From: Stichopus chloronotus
Lineage: Eukaryota > Echinodermata > Holothuroidea > Aspidochirotida > Stichopodidae
Assembly (NCBI GenBank): GCA_021234535.1
Contig: CM037843.1
Span: forward strand, 4,854,820 to 4,918,819
Direction: 5' to 3'
Length of the DNA: 64,000 nt
Program-made: the position numbers and the translations under genes
The notes under the pieces: model-generated
Seen by the model: the letters and a program-made list of their open reading frames with translations, nothing else
The model's database searches: none
Told to the model about the DNA's origin: nothing
In this document: piece by piece, positions 38,865-51,062 of the stretch
Numbering within the stretch: the first letter of the stretch is position 1
Layout of the letters: every line of letters begins with the position of its first letter

Positions 38865-38872
38865 TGACGTCA
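38865..38872. promoter_or_regulatory. CRE-like palindrome upstream of copy 1
   Basis: TGACGTCA lies about 580 bp upstream of the copy 1 start codon. The same octamer sits about 585 bp upstream of copy 2, inside the conserved context CGCAGTGACGTCACGTAAA. It is the consensus for CREB/ATF bZIP factors. Conservation may only reflect the recent duplication. Confidence 0.3.
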
Positions 38873-38975
38873 CGTAAAGAACATTCATAAATGCCCGCCT
38901 GCAACGTGATTGACCCCGATTTCTAATGGGACTAGAAACTGGTCAGTTTCAGTGAGAACAGGGTTATAACTGCTA

Positions 38976-39140
38976 CACTGTAAAAATGTCTGTAAATTTA
39001 CAGAAAACAAAAACGTAGAAATAAATAAGAATACAGAAATCGTCTGGAAACTAATTACCAGAACATTTCTGTATTCCTTTTGTATTTCTTTATTTTATTT
39101 TCTGTAAATTTACATTTTACAATTTACATTTTTAACAGTG
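38976..39140. mobile_element. 165-bp MITE flanked by TA, present only in unit 1
   Basis: The ends CACTGTAAAAATG and CATTTTTAACAGTG are inverted, and the subterminal CTGTAAATTTACAG words also pair. TA flanks both sides (38974-38975 and 39141-39142), as for Tc1/mariner insertions. The matching place in unit 2 near 51850-51860 has no insert. Confidence 0.7.
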
Positions 39141-39201
39141 TATATACACTACACCTGAAGTGTCACTTATACGTACGCACATTCAATACAACACATTAAT
39201 A

Positions 39202-39467
39202 CCCTGGTAACATTCCAACATGTGCCCCATGTAGGTGAATCCATATGATTTTGCACCCAGGATCATACGAGGCCCACAGCTGCCAGCCAAGATAACCATA
39301 GGCTATGACTCATATGGGATAGTTATGGTGTCCTTATGGGACGTATGAAGTCATATTATCTGGACTGCCCATGTAGCCCTCACAAATCCTGAATGCAAAG
39401 AAATATGGGCCCCATATGTTCATCGATATCGAAAACATAAGGGGCCTATGTTGGAAAGTTACTTGAG
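39202..39467. mobile_element. CCCTGGTAACATTCCAACA-type MITE in unit 1
   Basis: The left end CCCTGGTAACATTCCAACAT is inverted at the right end as ATGTTGGAAAGTTACTTGAG. TA-like flanks are present. It is a duplicate of 51921-52202. Confidence 0.65.
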
Positions 39468-39918
39468 ATAGGTATTGACTATTCTCTTTCTTTGCAAGGA
39501 AAACCTTGAGTGACTTCTTTGTAAATTATAAGCCTATGGCCACTCAAACACATCGGCCAAACGGAGAAGACAATCATAAGTCAAAAGCTAATGTTGATGC
39601 CTGTGTGCGTATGCCTGATGAGGCCTGCAGAAGGTACACAGCTTCTGCGTAGTAAGCCGAGATAAAAGATCAACGACCATTTACAAAATAAAATTACCAG
39701 AATCAGTTGAAATGTTAACAAAATCAACTGAAAATCAAAATATTACCAGAATCAACTGAAAATTCATCTGCCTTTTGGAGCCAGGTTGAATTTCGTTTTT
39801 CGCTTGTTGGTTAAGGCGTTAATTAGGACGAAATTGAAGAAGCAAAGTATATTTCACGTAATCACCCCTGCGTCAAAGAATGAAGTTTTCAACAAACTGT
39901 TCAATGAATGTCAAATTG

Positions 39919-40076
39919 AATTTTGGTTGCAATCATTTTCACTCTCAAGATAATACAGAGTTGTAACTTCATCTTAACTGTATTCTTAGGTTTATTCAAA
40001 AGTTTCCATCTGCATTATAGACTATCTTCAATGATTCTTTATTATCTTGAGAGTCAAAATGACTGCAACCAAAATT
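39919..40076. repeat. Large inverted repeat in unit 1
   Basis: AATTTTGGTTGCAATCATTT onward at 39919 (about 37 bp, ending CTCTCAAGATAATA) is inverted at 40040-40076 (TATTATCTTGAGAG to CAACCAAAATT) with about four mismatches. It is a MITE or a long hairpin and is duplicated at 52620-52786. Confidence 0.65.
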
Positions 40077-43000
40077 AATATCTCCGGAGCGACTCTGTCT
40101 TCCATCAACAGAATTCTTTAAAATTCTCAAATAACAATTACGTCAAATTTGTTCAAAATTATTGTGTAGGAATGTCATGTAAGCAGATTGCGCTAATTAT
40201 TTTGATGATTGCTCTATTGCTTTTCACATTGAAGACTGTGCAAAGTAACAATATACAGAAAAACCACGGTGAACAGAAATGTTTATAACCATTGCATGTT
40301 GGATGAAGTTATTTTATTGTGTTCTTGCATTTCAATGTATGTCTTAAAAATATTCAAAGTTTCACCGAACAAAAATGTATACATAGAATGAATGAAAACA
40401 AAGTTTCGCTTAAAAGCTCTTTTTTTAGTGTACCTTCAGTTTTCCACATACTGTACCTCAAGTTAGTCACTGCAAACAGAATTTTAGAGATATAAACTTT
40501 GGCCTTCGAATAAGGATCTTTACCTACAGAAAGCCCAGCATGGGAGAACAACAAAAGCAAACGTAAGTTTATTTTTTGTCAGTACTGTATAAAAAGACCA
40601 GAGAAGAAAATTTTTGCTACTTTCCGGCAAACTTAATTTTCTTTTATTTGCATCAACTTTTCAAATTATTTTCAATATACTTATTATAAATACATGTATT
40701 GACATATCTCTTATATTCTTTGATGATTTTAGAATCAATTAAGAATGACTTTTTAATGGAAGAAGTATACTCAATCTAGCCTCTAATGTGCAACATGTAA
40801 GGTGCAAGGAGATAGACGGTCTCTAAAGGTCTTACAATTATATTAAACAATCCCATCCCTTGGAGGCAGAATAAAAGATGCTGACGTGACATGCCATTGC
40901 AATATACTTTACTGTATTTAAAAAATATAAAACTTTCCTCTTCATATCATACACTTAAACAATTTACAACTTCGTGGCTTCACCCCCCTTGATTACCAGG
41001 AGAATGTTCTGTATCCTACAAAACCACTTCCCCTATTTCATCTGGTTTGCAATAAACATGGTATTACTACCACGACCGGTCCCCTTTCTCTTGAAAACTT
41101 GGAACAGGCTTCCCTGTTGCTACACATGTTAAGACTAATTCTCATAGAGAAATTTCTGGAAGACAGCGATAATTTTCTAGCATACACTTAGTATGACACA
41201 AAGAATTTCCAAAGTTCTTTTCTTGAGATGCAGTATTTACAAGGTTGCCACAGTTTTGACCGTGGCTGACTTAGACACCAAATCATCATCTAATCTGGCT
41301 AGACTCATAGAAGTTGACCAACACCGCGTTGTGCTCTATGAGTTACAAAATGTGTCCCAAGATTGACCTATGTTGTTTATACAGACTTTTCAGTCTTCCT
41401 CTGCTGACCTGAAAAAACCCTTGACCTGAACCAAAACAAGACTAGTTGTTTACAAACCAAGTGGTAAATCAAATAGCCACATACGAGATCAGACTCTGCA
41501 TTTCTTCGTTAACTTTGTTTTACGTTTATCTCATCCCTATACGTAGAATACAGGGAGGAGATTTTGTAAGTTGAGAGGTTAAGTCGCCAAAAATGACACT
41601 TAAAGCTATCATACACCCCTTGTAGTTGAACCAAAACTTGATGGGCCAGGAGTCCGTACGTGGTGGGGGGGGGGGGGACGTCATGGCATACAAATGACAT
41701 CATGGATCGATATTACCGGATGGGGTTAGGGGTGAAAAGGGGGTGCCCAGATGTGTGTTTGTGTGCGTGAGCGTGTTTGTATAGCGATGGGTGGTTAAAT
41801 TAAGTTAAATGAATGACTCATTCATACATGGATATAAGTCACACCTAGTAAGTGAGTACAGGCCATAAAATCCTCACACCGACACCCGTTCTGCCGTGGG
41901 GCTTAAATGAAAAGAGGGCGCACGTCGGTTTCGGTGGGACAAAAAAAAATCTGATAACGTCAGTAGCAAATTTCTTTTCCTTCTCTACGGAAACCATTTC
42001 CTTACACAATTTGGGGAAGTACACATGAATCTTTGTTTCAGCCAATGTTGTTCTTTCTCTTTTGTCCTTGGTTGCGATTCTACTGGGTTTTTTTCTTCAT
42101 CCGTAGTAAAACTTTTAAGTAAAGAAGTTTAAAAGGTCTGATGCTTTGCTTCTGTTTGTTTATTCAGTGTATTTATATGTTTTGTGCTGTTTTCATGTCA
42201 ATGGTGCATGGACGGCGGATGGCCCACTGCAGCCATCATTTGGGGCACAGTAGGGGATTCCGCTTGATAGATGAGGGCCAGCAGACAGCGACTGGGGAAC
42301 CGAGAAAAGATGAGGCTAATAGTCTTTTACTTCGTCGGTCATTTCTTGGATTATTTAATCCAATAATATTATCCCTCGGACTGCTTGCCAACTGACCAGT
42401 AAGCTAACAAAGACATTTGATGAAAATCAGGAAGATTACCTAACATGTAGGACGATCACGTAGGGTTATCGGAGGCCGCATTTCCAAGACAACAGTATAG
42501 TATATAAGAGGAAAGATCTATTTGACAAGACCCGCTCACAAAAATGATAAAGGCTATCGTGTAATACCTATTGTGAAAGCAAGCAATTTTCTGCACCACA
42601 TAATCAAGATATAGCCTCTATTCTGGTCAGCATTAATTCACTGTATGTACTGCATTGTGAGTTGTGTATTTCTTTGTCATACCATATCACTTTACGACAA
42701 TACCTTGTTTCAAGATCATATGTAATCAAAGGACAGGTAACAAAACAGGAGGGGGTGGGGGAAATTTCAAATTACATTCCTTGTTCAAAATTTTCACTAA
42801 TTTATGGATATGTGCAAATTAGAATGTAAAAGGATGGCGACATCTTTGTGGAACGGTAACAGGCAGTAACTCGGAAAAGTGTTGTTGAGGAATATTTTAC
42901 GCAATTGTGTGATTTCAAATTTTAGTTGGTAAGACAATTTTTTCTTCGATGAAGGGGGGGGGGGGGTGAGGGTGGAAAAACTGATTCTGACAGGTTTCAT

Positions 43001-43141
43001 CGTTTTTTCAGTGTTAGGTTTACATTGAACTTTTTCTCTGTCAGTATTAGGCCCATGCTTCGGTCAAGTAAGACAATGATTCTGATGTATTAGTTAATAC
43101 CAAAAGTTCATAAGCCCATCATGAAATGATTTTGTTAGTAC

Positions 43142-43683
43142 TAGTGTTGGGCTGACAATCGGAATTTCACGAACAGACCTATCGGCCAATACTCATCAAA
43201 GTTGTCCTACACCGGTATCGGTCAAAATTACCTCAAAAATCGATATGTACAAGACAACCGATATTTCTCTTTTCTCTTTCTCCGTGGTTTCTTTACAGAA
43301 GACACATAAATACCATACAGTAGTACGTTTCGGATGAACACCACTGACGAAACGTAGGAAACAGAGGGAGGCGTAACAGAAAAAAATATGCTGCCGACTC
43401 CCTGCAGTGAGCAAAGGTTACGCACTCTTGCGCACGTTTCGAAAATGATTTATGTGGAGTTTTCGGCATGCCGGTTATAAACCACAAATCTATGGCCTTT
43501 CGACTCGACCATTCACGCGCCAGGTTGTTTCAACTTTCACTTATGTACTTGAATATTTTACGCTATACTCTGGTGTACCGTTGGTCTATGATTTCGAAAA
43601 TATCGGTATCGGATAGATATCGGCCGATATTCAAAATAGGAATATCGATCATTGGTAACATCGTTGATATCGGTCCCGCACTA
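43142..43683. mobile_element. TATCGGCCGATA-type non-autonomous element in unit 2
   Basis: The left end TAGTGTTGGGCTGAC and right end GGTCCCGCACTA give short inverted termini. The flanks GTTAGTAC and GTTACATC are partly similar 8-mers, suggesting a decayed 8-bp duplication and hence a hAT relation. Subterminal copies of TATCGGCCGATA-like words are inverted. Confidence 0.55.
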
Positions 43684-44242
43684 GTTACATCTCTCGAGAT
43701 GGCTCACCATTGACAGTACTTCTCGTATATATTATTCTACAGTGTAACATATACATGGAAAGTCTATATAGTGACTATACTGTGCATGACTGAGTGATTG
43801 TGCATGTGCGGCTGTAATGTTAGTGCCGTATGCTACGCTTTAAAAAAAGAAACTTAGAAAATATCAATGTACAAACGGTTTGAGTAAAACGACTCACATA
43901 AATGCGTCAATCACCCCACAAACGTACAACACTGACAGGGTAAAGACCAAATGGGCATCGCCAAGGTATTTCAAAACGCTAACCTGACTCTCTATCTCTG
44001 AGAACCAAAGTGTTATTACTGCAATGAAGTACAAAACACATTCTATTTTTGGCATTTCATTTTTACTTTTGTTTCAGTCATATAATTCCATTCAAATTTT
44101 ACAGGAGCCATATTTTTCAATTTCAGTTCAGATACAAATAATAATTCCACTTTTTGAGATAAAGTCGAGACACTTAATTAGAAATTCAGTTATTTGATAA
44201 TTTAGGATGCCTGATTTTAATGTCTGTTTTAATTACTTTCGA

Positions 44243-47200
44243 TTATTTAGTGCGTCGGTTCTTCTTCTTTTTTCGTTTCTTGGGTAGCTTAGCGTGGTGT
44301 TCTTTTTCAGCTCTTTTCTGAGACTCAATCTCACCAGCGAGGCGGCATGCCCTTTCCCATCTTAGTCTGTACTCTGGTGTGTCCTCTTCAATCAAGACGG
44401 TTCTGAATGGGACAAGGTATAGATAAGAAATTTAGCATACAGTAAGAACATACGTTACTGTTCTTCACATTAAAGTAAATATAACACTACACAAATTATG
44501 TCTAATGTTTTCAGACTTTTCTCCACTTTTTTTGGGCTACGTCTTCTTTTTTTTTTCACTAAATTTGAGATTATAAATTCAAGTTGTTTGGATCAGTAAA
44601 CAGTGACTAACGTGTACTCGGGCATGGCCTCGTTAAATGTTGTTCGGTATCCAAAGTACGCCTCGTTCGTTGCAAACATGTTGGTTGCTTCCCATCCTTC
44701 GCCCTGTTAATAAAACATATTTTTAGCAATGATTTGACTCAGTTGATGTATATTGATGGTGTTTATTACAGTATATGTAGGGTGTCACTTAGGGTACTCA
44801 TTCCATTTATACATACATGTATAGTAAGAAGAAAGATGCAGTGGTACAATGTAGTGGAATAAACAAGAGGCAAGAAAAAAGTTTATCACAGCTAGCGACC
44901 TTAAAGGAAAAAGAATAAGACAAAGAAGAAGAAGGAAAGGATGCGACCCAAATTCAGCAAACACTTCACAACTCGAGAAGACAAAAGTTCTTCAGGTGAG
45001 AAAAAGGAAGAGAAAACCAGACTCAAAAATTGACCTCATCAACCTCACCACTGCTTACTCCAAATATAACTGTGTGCTTCTCGATACATGTTAAATAGCT
45101 ACATTTAAAAGTACAAAGCACAGCTTCACGAAACATTAATCTCAAACATTTACCTGATATAAATCAAGGCCACTGTCAGTGACGTCACTTGGTTCCTCCC
45201 ACTTGATTAATTCTCGAGACGGGGCGTATATCTTTGGCCCAGTAAAATCTTCATCATATGGAAAAACTGCATGAATAGGAGAATACAGATCTATCAATAT
45301 TCACGACAACACCTTTACACAAAACCTAGTCCTTACAGAACTTCTGTAATGTGCTAAAATCATGTCTGGAGAACAACCTTTTCTGCATGATAGAACATGA
45401 GGTGATATCGAGACATACCATAATGGTTAGGGTTTGTTCCTTATCATGTACAATTTCATGTGATGATAGGCTGTTTCACAAATATGGCCATACACTGTCA
45501 TGAAATTGACTTCATTTTTGCTGAATGACGTCATGCTTTGAGTTTGGTGACATCATTACGAAAAACCAAGACTATGTTATTAAATAACACATAATTATAA
45601 ATCACATTCATCGAATTATAAGATTAAGAGTTTTACTCTCTCCCTGGCTGAAATAGTGTAAAATAAAATAAGTTAAACAATTTGTGTGTCATAGAAGAAT
45701 AATTTCAGCTTACCTTGAGAGCACTGGTCATTTTCTTTTCTCCACAGGGATGCGTTCAATTCAGGGGCATCTGTCTGTTGTCGGCAGCTTAGAGGTATAT
45801 GAAACACAACGCAAAATCACAATTATAATGTAATTCTTTTGGAAATGTTTGATTCCGCATACAGTAGATTGATATGACTGATTACGTCGTTGACAACAAG
45901 CTGAAGTAAAAGGCAGTATTATTCGTAAATAATTTAGTTCAACGTGCTGATTTCTTACTTCACTCTATTAAGACAATACAAAACGGTAATCTCGGTTTAA
46001 AATCTCTGAATCAGTGGCGGCGTGGGTGTTTTTTTTTTTGGGGGGGGGTAGGGATGTATCTTTCTTTGGGTGACGGGTGGGGCGAGGCTTACTGGGTGGC
46101 ACCCACGATCACGTGGTACACTCTACTTAGATTTTCGGGAAAACTAAGCACAGCAACGTCATTAGTAGGCGCGGAGTATACCAGAAACTTTTTTGATGAA
46201 AATATACCATACATCGCCAGAAATAACCTTCAAGGGTTCTCACAGGTGGGCGCCTTTAAACACTTCGGCTGCCGGGGACCCTAAGTCCACCAGTAGAGTC
46301 GTCACTAATCCGAATTGTACTCTTTCTGAGGTCTTAACAGAAATTATATCTTGCCATTCTTTTGTCTTTTCTGAAATGATTAGTCTTCCCCTGAAATCTT
46401 CTACTCTATTCATAGTCCTCCGTAAGGGGTAGGTAGTCCATAACAGTGATATACTATTTGATATGGTAGTCTAACGTTTTCGTCAAAATGGTATACCAGT
46501 GCTAATTCACTTTCATGAATTGTGAAAGTCACAGTTGTTTGTGGGAAATTTTTAAAAAGGAAATCGTGAAGCAAGTGATAAAGACGATGCAAAATGACTT
46601 TACAATCAAGAAATATACTATCAGCTATTAAAAAGATGTATAGCCTCCGTTAGAAAAAAAAAACAAAAACAAACAAACACCTGAAATCTATGGTGTGCGC
46701 CATTTACCCACCTCACATTGCTGGTTCCTTCCATAGATTCATCGTCGTCCATATCTGCTTCATCAGCGATAAGCTGTAACAGAAGATTAAAAAAAACATT
46801 TGGATCTCATTCCAACTTTGCAGAGCAATAAATCATAAAGTAAAACAATATACAAAAAATACACCAAACACAAAAAAATTGTCTTTAGTAGGATAAAAAT
46901 GTGATTCTTATGACAATGAAGGTGGCACATTTAAATATTTTAATTGTCTAATATAGTATTTTCATTTTGAAAGTATTTGATAGTGTTACGTCATACCTTC
47001 ACATCTTCATCAATACTAGCAACAAGCTTTAAAGGGACGTCCATGTATGCAAATCTTTGGTAGTGAATCGGTCCAGCAGAGATTGAGTTGCACATTCGTG
47101 CAACGTCACATGCAACTGTAGAAACAAAAGAGAAAACATAATTAGAAACACTGTAATTGGTACAGAGTCACACAGATGGCTTTGACCTGTTTAGTCGATT

Positions 47201-50200
47201 TCAAGCCCTTCTAAACATTTCTGAAGCAGATTCAGGCATCTGTTCAATAATTAAGACTTTTTCCAAAAAATGACTCGATGCAAACTTGGTGACGTCCAAA
47301 TAGTCGTGGAAGAAAACAAAACGATATGTCCATTCAAGAAAAATACAGGCTGTAAAATACATCTGAACTCACTTGTGAGGTCAAGTGTCAAGCCGTGGAA
47401 GTGCTGAGGTCGATACTGAACAACTTCCATTCCTGTGTTCAATCCATGTTTGATGTCACGTCTCGGGTAGTCAAAGTATCTTTGATGGTGAAGACACGTG
47501 TTGACCGCTGAAATCATGGTCTGAAATACCCGAGCAACGTGAGTGGCAGCTACTTAAAAAGAAAAAAGGAAGGATAAAAGAGAAGCACAGAATTGTAAGT
47601 GCCATGGTCTTGAAGCGAAATATTGAGTATTGTGTACTATTGTGAGTTCGATAAATTCAATCAAATTACCAGTGACGTCAACTTCGTAGCATGGAAGGCC
47701 GAACGGAACTGTGTTGAGAACATTGTTCGATTTTGTGTTCGGTGAGTCCCTGAAAATAATCAGGCAAAATGTTGTTAGGGGGTTCATCGCATGATGACGT
47801 GGGCATGCATGATTTGGACATATACATAGATGTTAAAAAAAGTTACAGTTTCATAAATGAAACACACAGTGAAAGATACTCACGAGGTCAAGGTCAAGCA
47901 AAGGTCAGTATCATGTGGTTTAGTCAAGTTGTGGCTGAAAATAAGGACATTCTCATCTGCAATCAGGTCCTAACAGAAAATAACATATAAACAAGGAAGT
48001 TAACACTGTGAATTATTCGACTCAAGAATGTTTCTTTCTACTTAAAATTATTTTCTCTCAAAAGTAGTTTCTGTTACCATTTTGGATTTGGATTCAGAAG
48101 TCAATTCACGGACAACTACGTAGGAATCTGCTTAGTTAAATTCAAATCACGACTCACAACATTCGATCGAAATAATTGAGTTTTGTTGGGTTACCATGGT
48201 TTCAAGGAGGTAGGATTTAGAGTTTGATCTTCTCACCTTCTCGGTGTTGGTCTCTGTAAGATGACGCTGAGTCAGATTGTTTTGTCGAACATGAGTGTTC
48301 CCTACAGAAAGAAATGATAGGGGTAATGGGTAGTTAATAATTTCTAACGTTTTTTTTTAAATGTTGTCACGTGGTATGATGGCATCATATGGCAGGAACG
48401 GGAAAACAGCAAAGGCAGGAAATAAAGATTACACTATGTATGTTTGTTGGTGACGTCACTATCACTCGATGAAAAAAAGAGAAATTATCTTCAATCAGTT
48501 TGCAGCTCCAGTGGGTGATATGTTCTAAATTGCTACCTAAAACAGTATTTTAAGGAACTTACTCCGTCTGATCTGACGCATAAGTCTTCTTCTTAACGTC
48601 CTGTTCGTAGTCTTGAGGTGGACGTTTTCTGAAACGAACAATAACACCGTCAGTTCATTTTATTCCCAGCAATAATGATTCGCCAACGAAGGAGACACGG
48701 GTTACTCAATCTTTAGAGCCGAGCTGGGAGGTATAATTTACGGATACCCAGAGTTGCCTCGCATGATGATGACCTCTTTATGAATAAACGTTGATACAAA
48801 CATGCCTTAACAACCTTAAAAAAACCGAATCGAGAAAGTTGCTTTGTTCGATACCCTCTGGTATATACGAAGATGTAATGACTGCAGTCTGCAACACTAC
48901 TTTCAAGAGTATGCTCAGATCTAAATTTATTTCCACACCACATGTGCATTGCCCGTAGCTTTACGAATTCACCCAAATGACACAATACACACAAATAACA
49001 TGTAATGAAATTGACAAACGAATAAATAAACCAACCCCGTCTGAGGTGACGGATGAGCTTCTTCATCGTCCTCTCCAAAGCCTCCTCGGAGACGGCTTCT
49101 ATAAAAAGCAATGACGTCATATATTAGTAGTAGTTGGATGCCAGGTAGTCGCAAAACAGAACACATACACTGTTCTCAGTGTAGAGTCATGTACATTAAC
49201 AAGATATTGAAAAAGATCGGAGAAGGGAAGGGGGGGGGGGGGGTTCTGCATGGCTTACTCTCCCTAAGTGGCATAACCAGACTTTTCATGGGGAGGAGGT
49301 ATTTTTATAGAATTCTCAAATTTCAGGAAATAGCATTTTCCATTTCCTCTGTCCTTGCAATTTCAGCTGAATAATTCTTTCTTCCTTGGAAAACAGAATG
49401 GTGTAGCTTTTTTTAATTTTCAGGTTACAAAGAGTAGGGGGGGGGGGCCCAGTGGCGGCGCCAGAATGTCAGAATTGGGGGGAAAACTGAGGGCAGAGGC
49501 AAATGTCGGGGGGCAAAGACTTTCGCGCGCAGCGCGAAACCGAGCGGGTGGGGTCCAGGGGCCCGCTTTAGAGCCCCTGGTGGGGTCCAGGGGCAAAGCC
49601 CCGGTGGGGGTGCAGGGGGCGAAGTCCCCGGAAGCTCTGAGGTTTCAGCCCCGAGAGAGGTATATTATTTACCTTTATATTATTTATTTTTTCGGTTGAC
49701 CGTACTCCAAGGTTCCCAACTTTTTTCTTTGGGAGTACCATTTCACATTTACGCGGTACCACCGAGTACACACACACACACATAGGCTACATACACTTCC
49801 ATTCCATTCCTATAGTTAGGAAAACAACGACATTATTTAGGAAAACAACCACCTACCCGCCCTTCCCTTACGCTGGACGGTAAACATTCCAGAGAAAATT
49901 GGTCTGCTGGTCTACTGTTGAAGTGGCTACAGGCATGATATGAAAACTGGCAGCCTGTGTAACATAAATTAGGGGTTTATCAATCATGGTTCCCGGGAGG
50001 TTTTCTTATTCAGTCCAATGCCAATACATAGTTTTGTGATTAAATTAATTTTGGATGAGTACAAGATCTGATTGGGAAGGGTGAGAACAACTGGGGGCAA
50101 CTGGGGGGCAAGGAAACAATCTGGAGGGGCAAATGCCCCCTCATGCCCCCCCCCCCCGTAGCGCCGCCACTGGGGAACACATGTGTTGTAAACCCCTGTC

Positions 50201-51062
50201 TACAAAGAGGGGTCTATGCCCCCACAAACACCGCCCAAATGCGTGAAGCCATCCTTTAAGTTTCTACGAAGACAATGTCGGAGCACCGGTGTAGAAATCA
50301 AATTGACGGTACACATATAATCCGAAGAATCCTTAAATCTACCCAGAATAGTTAAGTTTGAATTTCTTCCACAAAGAATCAAACACCAAAGAAGCTTTGA
50401 TTTTACTCCACGGTATCTGTCGATGTAGAGTACTTTGCCAAATATAAGCAGTTAAATCATCATCTAATCTTCATCACCAAATAAATTCCATGTAATACGA
50501 ATGAGATGATCAACAGAACTTATCACCGAGTCCGTACAGTTAGGATGGGTGTTTGTCTATACCCCTCAAAAAAGATAACACATGCCCTATAGTTTTAACT
50601 AATACGTGAAATCGTGACCTTCTAATTTATTGCAGTAGTCTTGTTCCATTTTAGTTATAACGTCGCAGGTACAATTGTAAAATAGTTCACATATTCTGTC
50701 ATTATTGATGTTTCGCTACATGAATGTTTCAGAACAGCCCTGATATGGTAACGTTTATCAGACTGACACTACAGATTTCATGTTCGAGAGATTAGATGCA
50801 CTAATCCTAAACTCGGATGTATAACTTTAAATATCAATCGCTGTTGAAAATGTACAGTATCCTAGTAGGCTATTCTACAACCGGTGGCTGGGCCAATCAT
50901 GGAGACTGGGGATATGATACACAAAACGTATAACCTTTTATTGCCAAGAGACAGATACTTACCGGCTTCACTTCTTCTCCCTCGAATTACAGAGTTGACA
51001 GTCTCAAGGAGAAAGGAAGCGACGACAGCTATTACGAATAACCAAAAAGATAACGGAAACAT
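44243..51062 (-). CDS. LsmAD-domain protein with N-terminal membrane/signal segment, copy 2 (412 aa, 13 exons)
   Basis: This is a tandem paralogue of the gene at 32162-38282 with the same exon sizes except the last. Coding exons: 51062-50963, 49098-49036, 48628-48563, 48301-48237, 47969-47884, 47749-47670, 47549-47373, 47115-46997, 46773-46717, 45774-45714, 45266-45154, 44703-44612, 44402-44243. All splice borders are intact and phases close (1239 nt). A one-T deletion after the basic tail ends the protein at RRTK, five residues earlier than copy 1. The start is fixed by an in-frame TAA 12 codons upstream of MFPLSFW. Substitutions are scattered: P4L, L9F and T23N in the hydrophobic exon; W to R, Y to H and L to Q in exon 7; ERVAG to KLVAS at the end of exon 8. 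The LsmAD block is almost unchanged. A 723-bp hAT element sits in the intron between exons 1 and 2. Confidence 0.85.
49450..50172. mobile_element. hAT-type non-autonomous element, 0.72 kb, inverted relative to the copy at 27 kb
   Basis: The ends CAGTGGCGGCGCCAGAATGT and GCGCCGCCACTG are inverted. The internal sequence is the reverse complement of parts of 26974-28354. It lies in intron 1 of the copy 2 gene. The equivalent site in unit 1 (about 37370) is an uninterrupted G-rich run. A clean target duplication is hidden by the G-run flank. Confidence 0.8.

Larger units (their letters stand above)
28357..41167. repeat. Tandem segmental duplication, unit 1 (about 12.8 kb)
   Basis: From GATAATCTTGTAGCATACAC at 28357 to GGAAGACAGC at about 41167, this unit is repeated in the same orientation at 41168-54264, with an offset of about 12.07 kb through the gene body. 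Exons and most introns are nearly identical by eye. The first 3 kb and last 3 kb are more diverged and differ by indels. Unit 1 contains a MITE at 38976-39140 that unit 2 lacks. It also has about 600 bp in the 30.3-31.0 kb area and about 160 bp at 29.3-29.5 kb that are missing from unit 2. Confidence 0.95.

Noticed and set aside
46054..46432. Conserved ORFs in both units (33964-34215 and 46054-46432)
   Set aside because: They are conserved only because the DNA is duplicated. They fall in an intron between LsmAD-gene exons 9 and 10, and no domain is recognisable.
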